Assembly: GCA_000697055.1 (NCBI GenBank)
Contig: JNDT01002027.1
Span: 1 to 64,000 of the forward strand
Length of the DNA: 64,000 bases
Reading direction: 5' to 3'
Origin: Saksenaea vasiformis B4078
Taxonomy: Eukaryota; Mucoromycota; Mucoromycetes; Mucorales; Saksenaeaceae
Shown here: piece by piece, positions 24,248 to 34,528 of the stretch
Layout of the letters: each line of letters begins with the position of its first letter
Numbering within the stretch: the first letter of the stretch is position 1
Translations under genes and position numbers: made by a program
The notes under the pieces: generated by a model
Database searches by the model: none
What the model was told of the DNA's origin: nothing
Seen by the model: only the letters and a program-made list of their open reading frames with translations

Positions 24248-25111
24248 TCATCGACATGGCAACAGATCGTCATCGCAGCAAGGGATAGGGTAAGTTGATC
24301 CAATGGCAGACACATACATCAACCAGGGCTCACGTACCACCAACTTGACACCCTGCGGGATGTGGACAGCCAACTGGCATGTGTCATCATCTGCCTCTCC
24401 AGCGCTTTTGTTGTATCCTGGAGGGAAGAGGCATGCATCCCGAACAAATGCCCATAGTAAAGGCGCATCACCTCTCTTGTTCGCCACTAACTTGACATAT
24501 AAACTATCAACAACAACACCGCGACGTAACCTTACCTTGTAACCAAATGGTACTTGCTTGGACGGCGGACATGCGAAACATCCAGTACTGGCGACTACCT
24601 GTCTCCAAAAGGCAATTTTTGCAGGGTACGTTAACGTGATAGCCCAATATACTTCCGCTGCATAGCCAAAACAAAGTAACAATAACTTATTTGCACCCTT
24701 TTGTTTTTTTTTCCTTTACCATTGAGCACAAGCCATGTCGCGAAATCTGCAATGACAGGTATCACTGCCGTAGTCTGTGGAAACGTAACGCGTCCTATCC
24801 AGAATGGAAATCAATAACAAATAACAATAACCTCTTTTATTGACCGTACGATTCTGGGCAGATGTCCGTAGAGTATAACTCAGTGCTTCGATCCGCTGCC
24901 AATACAGCCTAGGAATATGAAGATGTTTAACAAGAGTAAGGGCGCTCCCGACTTCTCATACACTCATGCCTCGATCCGTAAGGATAAAATGACAGTCGCG
25001 ACAATATAATCTGTACACTTGTTTGCGTTCGTAAGTGTTTCCATTTTCCACCATTTCATCATAATGGTCAAAAAACTTTATCATATCCGCGATGGTTGGG
25101 GGACACATCAT
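24248..25111 (-). CDS. FAM72 family protein
   Basis: Homologue of animal FAM72, a small cysteine-rich protein family. Five exons: 25111-24962, 24908-24850, 24794-24720, 24657-24536 and 24486-24248; 214 residues. Family blocks in order: VYRLYCRDCHFILTDRGM, AVLAADRSTELYSTDICPE, DTCHCRFRDMACAQCGSILG, GYHVNVPCKNC, QYWMFRMSAV and DAPLLWAFVRD. The paired CxxC motifs (CRDC, CxC, CAQC, CKNC) suggest zinc binding. The C-terminal 45 residues extend beyond the animal proteins. The start is uncertain: an ATG at 25216 would overlap the stop of the upstream gene in an ATGA pair and would add a hydrophobic stretch; 25111 is preferred because the family begins shortly before the first CxxC. In mammals FAM72A antagonises UNG2; nothing here tests that role. 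Confidence 0.88.
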
Positions 25112-25212
25112 AGGAAAAGAATGAACTTCGGAGACAGTGACCAAAGAAAAGAATAAAATAAAATAAAATAACCAAGTATCTATTTTGTGTGCGCATATGT
25201 GTGTTTCCTCGG

Positions 25213-25560
25213 TCATTTTTTTTGACGGTTTGTAAACATTGTCCAAGGAGGTGTTGGTCCTCTCCAAGACATCCGACTTAAAGTAGGTGTCTGACAAAAA
25301 GTAGAAGAAGCCCTTTCAGAGATGATAGTAGTGGGTGATTGTGGTGGTGTGCTGGAGTTTATGGGCATTACAGAATCTCCTAAAAATGGCGAGAGGGAGA
25401 GATGACGATGGGCAATTGTCACACTGTGTGCTAGTTCTTCGTTTTCTTCATTATCTGTCTTCTTTTGCTCCCGTAATCGTGGTTGGCGTGGTGGAGCAGA
25501 TAATTCAGTTACATAGCTCGATGATTTTTCCGAAAAAGGAATGAGGTCTTCCTGTACCAG

Positions 25561-25594
<34 letters not shown>

Positions 25595-25815
25595 CGTTGT
25601 CGTTGCTGTTGCTGCTCTATCATCATCCTCGCTTCATTGGGTGGTTTTGATTGACCTGTCTGTTCTATTAAACTGACTGGGTTTTCCTTATCTGAGGGAC
25701 CCCGTGTTTGCTGTCGTTTCTGATACAGAAGCCATACAGCAAACAACAGTAACATAAACACCAGCAGACCTAATCCAATCATGGCCCATTGCCATGGAAG
25801 GATTTGTTTGTTCAT
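25213..25815 (-). CDS. single-pass membrane protein with polyglutamine tract
   Basis: 200 residues, no intron needed. After MNKQILPWQW comes one strong transmembrane helix (AMIGLGLLVFMLLLFAVWLLY) followed by a basic stop-transfer sequence, so the long tail should be cytoplasmic. The tail holds a glutamine run at about residues 70-85 and a Ser/Thr/Pro-rich end. No domain is recognised. The downstream FAM72 gene begins about 100 bp further on in the same direction. Confidence 0.65.
25559..25613. repeat. TTG/CAA trinucleotide microsatellite
   Basis: Near-perfect ttg repeats with a few tcg and ctg interruptions; on the minus strand it encodes the glutamine tract of the membrane protein. Length is likely to vary between strains. 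Confidence 0.9.
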
Positions 25816-26784
25816 AGAAATTGAAGAAGAAAGGGAAAAGAGAGCGAAGGTCCTTCAGCTGATAGCATTTTAGAGTTTTGTTTACTGAATTATTACTTTC
25901 AATGGCATACCCGCACTTTCGCCAAAACTTGGGACCAAGCCGTTTTCAGCCAATCAAATGAGTCTCAAGGTCGAGCAGACCGACCAATGCAGTAAAACAA
26001 AATGGGTAGCTAACGTTAATCGAATTAGAGTTGTCCTAGCAACGTAACAAGTGTTCATGCAAGAATTACCAAGATAGGCTTGGTGTTATACGATTGTTCC
26101 CAAAGAAAAAAAACGAAAGTTCGCCAATATGTTCGAACGTTCTTCACCATCCTTTCAATTTGCTAAGACCCATCTCATCAAATGCACAATGGTTATGTTC
26201 ATTCATTGACGTATGCATCAACTGTGGCTATTGACATGTCATTCATGGTGGCTAAAACGATCGTTGGTGACATTAGCAACAGAAATTGCTGACGGGGTTT
26301 ATGTCTTACTAGACCGTTACAACTGATTGGCTAGTTCGCTTATGTAAATTGGGTGTCCTTCTTGTTTTTGTTGTCGGAAAGGTGTACGCCAATCAGGCTA
26401 GCGCAAGACAGAACATACCAAGAAAAGATTCCCAAAATAACTGTTGTTCCCCTTTGACGCACCATAAGAGGAAGACCAAGTAACAGCTGACCTTGGCTTC
26501 TCTCCATAACGATTTGTGCTTCCTTTGGTAACTGCACATAGATTAGCTTACTACTGTCTGAGAACTATTTGTTTAGTTTAGTTATGAAATGACGATGTTT
26601 TCAATCACCCTGTCCTTCTCTTTGTATTGCAATCACGTTATGACAACTTCTTCCTTTTTCGTTTCTTTTAATTAAAACAAACTGAATTTTTTGACAATGC
26701 TTAATGATAAAGATTTGCTACTTTACAATGAATAATATCAACACAAACAGAAAGACATGTATATGAGGGGAAAGAATGATGCAT
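25816..26784. other. intergenic
   Basis: Separates two minus-strand genes. Apart from the doubtful small reading frame at 26340-26507 I see nothing coding. Confidence 0.5.
26340..26507 (-). CDS. possible small membrane peptide or last exon
   Basis: 55 residues from an internal ATG (MERSQGQLLLGLPLMVRQRG) with one transmembrane segment (VILGIFSWYVLSCASLIGV). Directly upstream a tatgtgcag acceptor-like site would let this be the last exon of a longer gene, but I cannot find the first exon. Not recognised. Confidence 0.25.
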   Translation of the reverse strand: MERSQGQLLLGLPLMVRQRGTTVILGIFSWYVLSCASLIGVHLSDNKNKKDTQFT

Positions 26785-27546
26785 TCATGAGGCGACAGGA
26801 CAGGCAAAGCCGGACATTGCAGGTTTGGCAATGATGGTCGGTTTGTAACCCAACCAATCTAAGCCTGCAATGTAAAGTGTGATCCAAAACTGCACTTGTA
26901 GTGAGTTCCGATGTTCACCGTTACAAGCCTGGTACAAGTCGACAAATGTGGTATCGGATCTGTCCCTCGCTTGATAATTGATGCTCATTGCTACACGAAT
27001 GGTTGAGATGGTTGATGGTTCCAGCGTGAAGGCTTCGTCGAGATTGCTGTTTTTGCCGATCATCAAACCCGTCAATGCGTCCTTGGCAACCACTTCGATC
27101 TTGTTGAGACGAGTAGGGAAATGATTCTGCCGATTGTCAACGGTCACATTGACTAGCCAGCTGCTTTCAAAAGACACATTACCCATCTCGGCCTGGCGAG
27201 TCTGGGTAACCGAGGCAGGAGAAAGGAGTGACGCGCCTTCGATCCGCATCAAAGGCACGCGTGGCCAGGCAAAGAACGCCAGGACGGCAATGACAACCAG
27301 ACTTAAAAATACACAAATGACCCATGCTCTCCGGCCGCATCCTTTGCGTTGTGTCTGGGTTTCTTTTGTTGGTCTTGCTCTGGGAAATCCAAAAAAGCAA
27401 CAACCGATCCATACGCCTTGAAAAGCGGGATCTCTGTTTGATTCAAGATCATAACGCCGATGCTGTTGGTGTGGTTGTTTTTGATATCGTTGCATTTCCT
27501 TATCGCTTTTTTCATCGTCATGCTCTTCCTTCTCACCATCATGCAT
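26785..27546 (-). CDS. LEA2-like (late embryogenesis/Hin1 type) membrane protein
   Basis: 253 residues, one exon. Charged, His/Gln-rich N-terminal cytoplasmic part (1-70), a transmembrane helix at about 75-95 (VICVFLSLVVIAVLAFFAW), then a beta-rich domain: WLVNVTVDNRQNHFPTRLNK, VVAKDALTGLMIGK, ISTIRVAMSINYQA and a C-terminal FWITLYIAGLDWLGYKP block. The order anchor then LEA2-like beta sandwich, with V.V.N.N....L..I.V wording, is typical of LEA14/NDR1/TMEM106-like proteins and of fungal vacuolar or plasma-membrane members. Function unknown in fungi; family assignment by pattern only. Confidence 0.65.
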   Translation of the reverse strand: MHDGEKEEHDDEKSDKEMQRYQKQPHQQHRRYDLESNRDPAFQGVWIGCCFFGFPRARPTKETQTQRKGCGRRAWVICVFLSLVVIAVLAFFAWPRVPLMRIEGASLLSPASVTQTRQAEMGNVSFESSWLVNVTVDNRQNHFPTRLNKIEVVAKDALTGLMIGKNSNLDEAFTLEPSTISTIRVAMSINYQARDRSDTTFVDLYQACNGEHRNSLQVQFWITLYIAGLDWLGYKPTIIAKPAMSGFACPVAS

Positions 27547-27752
27547 GGTGACAGGTTCCTCCTTGGGTGGTAACGAGATATATTTTTCGCAAGATAATAC
27601 TGCGTCGCGAGTTTCAAACGTGTCATGATTTGGATTAGATGGTAAAACATGTTCGATTGTGTCTAATTGACGAGATGCTGGAGTACAAAGAAAGAGAATA
27701 AAAATAAATAAATCATCATCATTGACATCTTTCCCCTTTCTCCCTCCGTCTG

Positions 27753-28319
27753 TTATTCTTTTTTGAGCTCAAACGCAAGCACGCCCCAGCCAGTTTTCCA
27801 ATCAAGGCTAGCGCTCATTTTGTTACACAGATCAACCGGTATGCTAAACTTACGCTGTAGAAACGCGCTAGCGATTGTCAGGCGTCTAGGGTCGGGATCG
27901 AGATGTTGGGAGAAGAGTGTGTGACTTGTCGTTGTGGAAGGAAGCGATCCGTGTGAGGAGGAATACGGAGGGGAAGCCAATGACGCCATGGAGCGTGGCC
28001 GAGCATCGTTTTGCTGCTGCTCAAGTGATTGTTGTTCTGCCAGTATTTCTTTGTAATTGGGAGACATAAACCGATCTGCGATTGACAAACGTGGTACATC
28101 ATTCACGGGAGAGGTGTTCCGTAGCTGAGGTGTAGATGTTCTTCGTTGATAGTCATAACGTGAACTGGAAGGTGAAATTAATGGACGTTCAGGACGTATG
28201 TCATGAGATAGTCTAGGACGATGATGGACATGATGATGCACATGGTGATGATGATGTTGTGATGGTGATGGATAAGGTAATCTTTGTGATGATGATAGAC
28301 GATGATTAGATACTGGCAT
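27753..28319 (-). CDS. His-rich disordered hypothetical protein
   Basis: 188 residues from the ATG at 28319 (MPVSNHRLSSSQRLPYPSPS). A histidine-rich stretch (HHHHHVHHHVHHRP) is followed by Ser/Pro-rich disorder. The C-terminal 60 residues look folded (LTIASAFLQRKFSIPVDLCNKM, DWKTGWGVLAFELKKE). The open frame extends further upstream to 28631 but without convincing composition. Not recognised. Confidence 0.55.
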   Translation of the reverse strand: MPVSNHRLSSSQRLPYPSPSQHHHHHVHHHVHHRPRLSHDIRPERPLISPSSSRYDYQRRTSTPQLRNTSPVNDVPRLSIADRFMSPNYKEILAEQQSLEQQQNDARPRSMASLASPPYSSSHGSLPSTTTSHTLFSQHLDPDPRRLTIASAFLQRKFSIPVDLCNKMSASLDWKTGWGVLAFELKKE

Positions 28320-28548
28320 AGCTATATCCAGAAAATGAAAAGGAAAATGAAAAGAAAATGAAGGGACCATGCTATAAAAAAGAAAAACTTTATTTTCGAG
28401 CAAAGGAGGTTCATGCACTCCTGACTCCATCCACGCAAAGTGGCAAAAAAAGCACTGGTTTTGATCATTTATCCGACATGCTTTACCGAAGGGACTAAAA
28501 AGCAATTGTGTTAAGTGATAAGACTCTGGCCTGCCCTGTACCCAAAAT

Positions 28549-28559
28549 CCCCCCCCCCC
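28549..28559. repeat. C homopolymer (11 bp)
   Basis: Uninterrupted run of C, a likely site of length error or slippage. Confidence 0.9.
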
Positions 28560-28699
28560 TTTCTTTCGAAGCAATATAAGGCGATTTTCACTTCTCTTTG
28601 CATTCAAAACATGGCCAACTCTGGTTATCACACAGAAACCAGAATCCTTTTGCTAGAAGTCTTCGGTAGTTTCACTTCACCTGATGTCAAGACGAGTGA

Positions 28700-29620
28700 A
28701 GATGAAAGATCCGGTAATGCGAATGTGTCATTTCCTCGTACACATGCCTGCAATCATGACTGAATTTGTGAAAGGCAGCCAACATGAAAGTCAGATAGTC
28801 TTCTTCACGAGCTTGTCCTCCAAGATTTGTTCGAGTAAGGTAAACATTATTCACGTTGAAATGGATGGAGTGACACTTGGATATCATCTTACATACCTCC
28901 CCAAACGATTATCCTACCTCGTATGGAAATCTGCGCCGCACTTGTTAATTGGGTAATGCAAGTAGCTATGCCGATGTGGGATGGACCGGGTTGCAGGAGG
29001 TAACGCACAAGGCTATGATTAACTTCAGCTCCGTGGTGAATTAATGTCCTCGCTGAGGATATACGGAACAAGGTATACAGAGCTAAAGAGTAAAAAAAAA
29101 AAAAAAAAAATTCACGCTGCCCTTTAAGTATCCATCACATCCAGTTACCTGAACATCATGTTTATGTTCGAATAATGAGATCTGTCTCTGGCGTGAATGT
29201 AAAAGGGAGCACACTTGACATCAAATACAGTAGAAAATCATCTTGACTTAATTGTTGAACCAATGTTGACAGACTGGTAAGCTTCTTGGACAGAAGTAAA
29301 GGAAAAGATGGATACATAAAGTCCGCGCACTTTCTTGCATTTCGACAAGCAAGAGGGATAGACACAACTGCCCCTGAAGATCGCACAAATGCTTTTGAAA
29401 GGAGCACGTTTGTTTATTTTCTTTTTCAAGAAATTTCTTTTGAAGGAGACAAAGGGTGACGCACGGATACTATAGATATATTCGGACGTTTGGAGACATG
29501 TAAGCCTCGACCATCTTCGAGAGTTCAGGGAATTTGACCTGTGTGACTCAATTAGGCAGGATCGATTTGGACTAATGACCACTACACGAATCAATCCTAT
29601 ATAACCATCATATGCTGGCA
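28700..29620 (-). CDS. unresolved multi-exon gene
   Basis: Coding-like minus-strand blocks: one at 29407-29210 with VSIPLACRNARKCADFMYPS and LSTLVQQLSQDDFLLYLMS; one from about 29087 to 28917 with LYTLFRISSARTLIHHGAEV, LQPGPSHIGIATCITQL and IRGRIIVWGG; one from about 28836 with QAREEDYLTFMLAAFHKFSH. A phase-1 intron (donor near 29209, acceptor ctttag at 29088) and a phase-1 intron (donor gtatgt near 28916) join them. An upstream block MPAYDGYIGLIRVVVI (29619) may be the start. Exon ends in the first third cannot be fixed and alternative frames stay open. Not recognised; it may also be partly decayed. Confidence 0.35.
29092..29110. repeat. poly-A tract (19 bp)
   Basis: Uninterrupted A run; on the minus strand it is the pyrimidine tract before the ctttag acceptor of the unresolved gene. 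Confidence 0.9.
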
Positions 29621-29644
29621 TAATAGTGTGTCGCGTCAGAAAAA

Positions 29645-30511
29645 AAGCGCACGCCTTAGTCTACTACCCTTTTGTAACCTTTGTGCAGTCGTGTTCTTAG
29701 AAGAATGGTATCAGTTCAACGCCAACGCTACGAATAATATATAACTTCTTCCATGATGAATGACCCGCTTTCATATATCCCTCATCTTCGCTACTGATCT
29801 TGCATTTTGACATAGAAAACCCTGGTACCTGCCATTTATCATTAATCATCGAGTTCCACGATGAAGCGCGGTAGACTCCATTCGTTATATTGCATCAGTG
29901 TCTGCCCACAACTGCACGTATATTGCTTCCCGCCGATCGCAGTAACGACAGCCGAACAACGAAATGTCCAGGAAAGCATTATTAAAAATCAATATGGATA
30001 CACAATTCATCTCATTTGATTTTAACGTCTGCCGAAATGCTATGAAGCATCGTAGCATCTATGCATATACTGCAGAAGTAACGCAGGTAATTCAATATGC
30101 AATATGTCTGATTGATCGGAGTGTACGCTTCAACCGTATTTAACGATGGAAAGCGATCGAGTACTCAGCCCATCGTGACCCTCGGGAAAGGTGGGCTTTG
30201 ATTTGGTGACTTACTGCAAACCCGTCTCTGTGAATTGTTCCTACACTGGACGCATAATTTATTAACATTCAAGTTGTAAACTAGAGCTCGTTAATTGGCT
30301 CGTCAACGCGTTCATCCTGGTTTCTAGGTGGGTTTGAGGAACTTGCGCCCGTTATCATTCCGGAACACATAAGGCTTGTGCTGACGCAATTTGAATGATT
30401 GCCATGGTTTCTGCGAAACAGCGAATTGCCGAGAAGACCGAACGGTCACGCTTTTCTTCTCTTCTCTTTCTTCCTTTCCTCCTGTCTTTCTTTACTGGAC
30501 TATGAGAGACG
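29645..30511. other. intergenic
   Basis: No supported gene. The last 150 bases are pyrimidine-rich and lead into the next start. Confidence 0.5.
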
Positions 30512-31487
30512 ATGGGACAAAAGACGAATGAACAGAAAAACTCGGCATCAAAGTATGACTTTGTTAAAGTTCGCGTTCATCTGTCCGATCAGCACTACTA
30601 CGTCTTGTCACGATTCCTTTTATGTCGAATGTTAACTGCCGCTCGCATTGATTACGGTCATGCTTTACGCATTGCGCTCGATCTAAAGAAACGGCTAGTC
30701 GATAAGTCACAACTTGATGTATCACAGCAGGAATTACAGTCTGAATTGTTTGATCTTTTTCGGCGTCACGGTTACGGTCCAGAGCATGTACAGTGGTACA
30801 AGACAATGGCCAATTTCCACCATCAACGTATTCCTGTAGTCGTTCTTCTGGCAGGCACTGCGTCTATAGGAAAATCTACCATAGCAACCCGACTATCTGA
30901 ACGCCTCAACTTATCCTCTGTGCTTAAAACCGATGTCGTCTATGATCTGATGCACACTATCATGGAGTGAGTTATCTTTTCTTTTCAATTTCTTGGCATA
31001 CTGAATCGGGTTACCGTTAGTGGTGTACCTCCACCGCCGCTGTGGTCATTGGACGATATCCATTTTGATCGTGAATGCGCCCTTGTATGCCAAGGTAATT
31101 ACAAATTGACAATAAAACTATTGACATGACGTGACAGGTTTGGATGCAGATCTTTGTAAATCTGTTAGCGATGGAAAATCGATCATTATCGAAGGTGATC
31201 TAGTGAGTCACGCCTTACTAGACCACATGCAGCAATTTCAGCAACAGCAAGTCATTGTAGCACCCTTTTTGCTCACTTTGCCGGACATCGCGCTACATCG
31301 GGAGTTAGTGCAGGACACAGACGTGTTTGACCGACTGCGTGCATGGCAGGATGCCTTACTTAGAATGAATACCCGAAAACAAGGCCCAAAATTCCATGTC
31401 ATTCAGGTGGATTTGGACAACCTGCAACTATCTATTGACTCGATCCAATCCTTTGTACTGGAACGTATACGGAGCTGTGGCCTGTGA
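30512..31487 (+). CDS. 2-phosphoglycerate-kinase / LPA1-like P-loop protein
   Basis: 292 residues; exons 30512-30966, 31021-31094 and 31138-31487. The N-terminal third resembles an ATP-cone (YDFVKVRVHLSDQHYYVLSR, ARIDYGHALRIALDLKKRL) and is followed by a P-loop kinase domain: Walker A in VVLLAGTASIGKSTIATRLS at about residues 110-128, then SSVLKTDVVYDLMHTIME and, after two introns, GKSIIIEGDLVS. The order ATP-cone plus P-loop matches archaeal 2-phosphoglycerate kinases and the plant Low Phytic Acid 1 proteins linked to inositol phosphate metabolism. The fungal substrate is unknown. Both introns are short (54 and 43 bp) and phase-consistent. Confidence 0.75.
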
Positions 31488-32961
31488 CCCATTATTGATT
31501 TCTTGATCTTTTTTAAATCGTGATGATGATAATTAATTTCATAGCCCTGTAAAATACCTTTCTTAAGTTCACCAAATAAAGCCAGAATATGACTCAATGA
31601 CTAGATCGATAACATGTGTTGTTATTGGGAAAAAAAAAAAAGGTGTTGAGTAAGGGTGGGGATCGATGAATTAAGGAATTCTCGAAATACAAGGACAGAG
31701 AGACTGACAATAAGTCCTATTAATCATGAAGATACACAACAACCTCAATTACTTAACACCACTGCGGAAAGAGTAGTTCTTGGGTTCAAGTATAATTTTT
31801 CGCTCATTATCGAACTACTTAATGGTACTGATTCGTTAGGTCGCCCTTGTTACCAATGACTTGAGCCGGTTGACCAGATGTTGCGTCGTTTCGATTACTC
31901 TGCAATGCATTACCTTCTGCAATCACTACTCCCCACCGCACGTAGGCATGTGCAGTTCCGCCACACAGGTAACAATTGTGGTGTTGGCCCCACCCTTCGA
32001 GGAGTTATGTAAGATCACATCGGAGTATCATTCTTTATGCCACCAACGATGCGCTAGAGGTCAAGTCTATGGAGGTCACTTCTTTGCCGTAAAGTGGATC
32101 CTTCGTAGACTCAAAGCTTATGTAGATAGCATAAAACGCCTCAGTATCATACGTTATCGATAAATCATTCCTTGATAGCTATATGCCGACATAACTTCCC
32201 TGGATTTTGACTGATCATCTGCGTCAAACAAATATCACATTGCGTTCAAGTTGAATAAATTTTGGCCCCAGAAGGTGATACGTCTTTGCAGTGAGAAGTG
32301 GTTTATTTTGCGTTAATCCAAGGAATAGTTCGCATCTGAATAACACCAGTTTTGCATTAAAGAGCTTCAGTGATGGTTTTTCGGTATCCTGTCGGAAAGC
32401 AGTACAAATGTCTCAAGCTAAGGAAATGTAATATTGAAACAAGAGATCGTTTTTGCATTGTGGGTGCTCCACTGACGGGTTCCCAGAATCCCATCGGAAC
32501 CAGTAAAAATGTCTCACGATAAGGACAGGTTCCACCCAAAATGATCCGTATTTAAAGGGACGCATGGATTTCCTTTTCTTTTTTTCCCTTTGGATCTGTT
32601 CTTTACAAAAAACATCCCGGTAAGGATGTCAATACTTCAAAGCGTATACAGGGTCATTCATTCTCCATGTTTATATTTTAGCCTACAAGACTCTGTTCTG
32701 AACCACCTTGGCTGAGTGAGCTCCCTCTTGTCACATTCGGTAAGCAAAATGATATCCATTTGCATGCACAGTTGTCACTCATTGTTACATCTTTCAAGTC
32801 CTCGCCGGGTACTGCATCGTCCAAGTCCTCTGTAGTGCTATCAAACTCGGCCTTATGGCCATTTTCCACTTTCACCGGGCCCATCGGTCCAGAGTGCGGC
32901 GCCGGTCCCCAGCATTAGCTGGGAATACCCTTCGGGGGTAAGTGAATTGACATCAAACATC
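31488..32961. other. intergenic with repeats and a GC-rich relic
   Basis: No supported gene. Contains the direct repeat at 32386-32525 and a GC-rich patch at 32678-32940 with a short minus-strand frame (MGPVKVENGHKAEFDSTTED) that looks coding but has no partner exon; it may be a gene relic. Confidence 0.4.
32386..32525. repeat. pair of ~40-bp direct repeats
   Basis: Copies at 32386-32424 and 32488-32525 share the frame atcc..tcggaa.cagta.aaatgtctca.g.taagg. They are separated by about 60 bp of unrelated sequence. Confidence 0.6.
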
Positions 32962-33172
32962 TTCCATTTATTTACCGAGAATGAATTTTTATGCTGCTCA
33001 AACAAATTTTGCGTCCATCTGGGGACCAAGTTTGATGTAAGTAGAGTATTATTTTATCGCCAATTTATATACTGATAACCGCATATTTCATCCCTTTCTT
33101 AGCGCAAACCTGGCTCTTGATGGGCGCAAAATTTACATAGAGTAGCGTAAAAATCCATTCAATAAACAGTAT
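32962..33172. mobile_element. MITE with terminal inverted repeats
   Basis: About 210 bp. Left: ttatttacc, gaatttttatgctgctc, aaattttgcgtccatc. Right: gatgggcgcaaaattta, agagtagcgtaaaaat, ttcaataaacagtat. It is the same family as 5129-5338 in inverse orientation and sits just upstream of the EXORDIUM-like gene, within 160 bp of its start. Confidence 0.7.
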
Positions 33173-33325
33173 ACAAGTGTTACTGAGCATATTGCAACCG
33201 ACATGAGCGAGCATCTAAATATAGACAAACCCAACCAATCAAAATGATGTGTGGTATTATGTGCGTTGCTTGTGTTCCTGGTGTGCCTAAAGCAGCAATC
33301 AGTCGTTCTTTTTCTTAAACTCCTC

Positions 33326-34371
33326 ATGTACCTTATAGCATTGGCGTTTACATGGCTAATTGCATGTGTGGCTGCGCAGCAGCAGCAATCAGCTACACTG
33401 ACGAACCAACTGACCGAGATTGCCAAAAAATACGCCGGTAATTTCGAAAACAAAGGTGGCCGAGTCCTCCACGACAAAGTCAATGGTAAGGCATCCACTG
33501 TTTGGACGTGTGGTCTTACGAGGGATCTCGGTAGTCTATCTTATTTTTTACGGTAACTGGACGACTCCAGACAAGGTGGCTGAACAACATATTTTTATGA
33601 ATTTCGTTGATCGCGTCTCGAGCACAACATGGTTTAAAACATGTAAGTGAGATCCCAGACGTGAACATCTCTCGTATTGAGATTATATAACTTTTAGTTG
33701 CAGAATACACCGACAACCAGGGGCGAAAAGTATCTGGTCCTTTGAATTTGGCTGCGGCCGTAGCCGACGCCGGGAGCCACGGAATGAATTTAACGAGCAC
33801 CGACACCCATAAACAGATTATCACCGACGCTGTCCATTCTGGATACCTCTCGACAACAAACGAAACCGATAAGGATGGATTCTACGTTCTATTGGCTGGT
33901 AATGACATTCATGATGCTGATTTCTGCAGCAAGCACTGCGGTTACAACTACAACAGTGATGACTTCCAGTACATGTACATTGGCTATCCAGGGGAATGCC
34001 AGGACAAGTATGTTGGCTTGTTGTGACGTTATATTCAATTCATTTTTGGGAATAGATGCGTGCCTCCTCTAATTAAGCAATCGTCACCAAACAATAACCC
34101 TGCAATGGATGCTGCCATTACCATCTTCTCGCACGAGGTCCAGGATATCCTGACTGACCCTCGTGGTGACGGGTGGGTGGTCAAGGATGGTCAAACTACG
34201 ATTGAATTAGGTGATTTCTGCTCAGGTATGGGTGCAACAACCGAACAATGGTTTGGCAACGTCTCGACGACAGAAAACAATGCAAAGTACAACCTAGCTA
34301 TTGGAAACGACAAATACCTCGTACAGACTGTATTCAGTCGTCAAAAGAACGCCTGTACTTTGGCACCATAA
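33326..34371 (+). CDS. EXORDIUM / phosphate-induced-1 family secreted protein
   Basis: 297 residues; exons 33326-33485, 33535-33642, 33698-34007 and 34056-34371, all phase-consistent. Signal peptide MYLIALAFTWLIACVAA. The PHI-1/EXO signature is spread over the exons: VYLIFYGNWTTPDKV, FVDRVSSTTWFKT, then YTDNQGRKVSGPLNLAAAV, DGFYVLLAGNDIHDADFCSKH, CGYNYNSDDFQYMYIGY, AMDAAITIFSHEVQDILTDP and ELGDFC. Plant EXORDIUM proteins are apoplastic and promote growth; the family is patchy in fungi. The HE pair in FSHEVQD recalls a metallopeptidase helix, known in this family but without proven activity. A longer start would add an untypical leader, so 33326 is chosen. It is convergent with CotH copy 3. 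Confidence 0.88.
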
Positions 34372-34528
34372 TCTATCTTTCTTGTATAACATGAACAAAA
34401 ATAGAAACATCTGCTCAAATGACTCTTGTGTGTGGCACAGCCCGAAAACAGTTTAACCTGCCTAAAATGCTGCGGGCGTGTTTCTTTTTTCGTACGGAAG
34501 TAAGACATCCTTTTGCTCTTTATGAATA

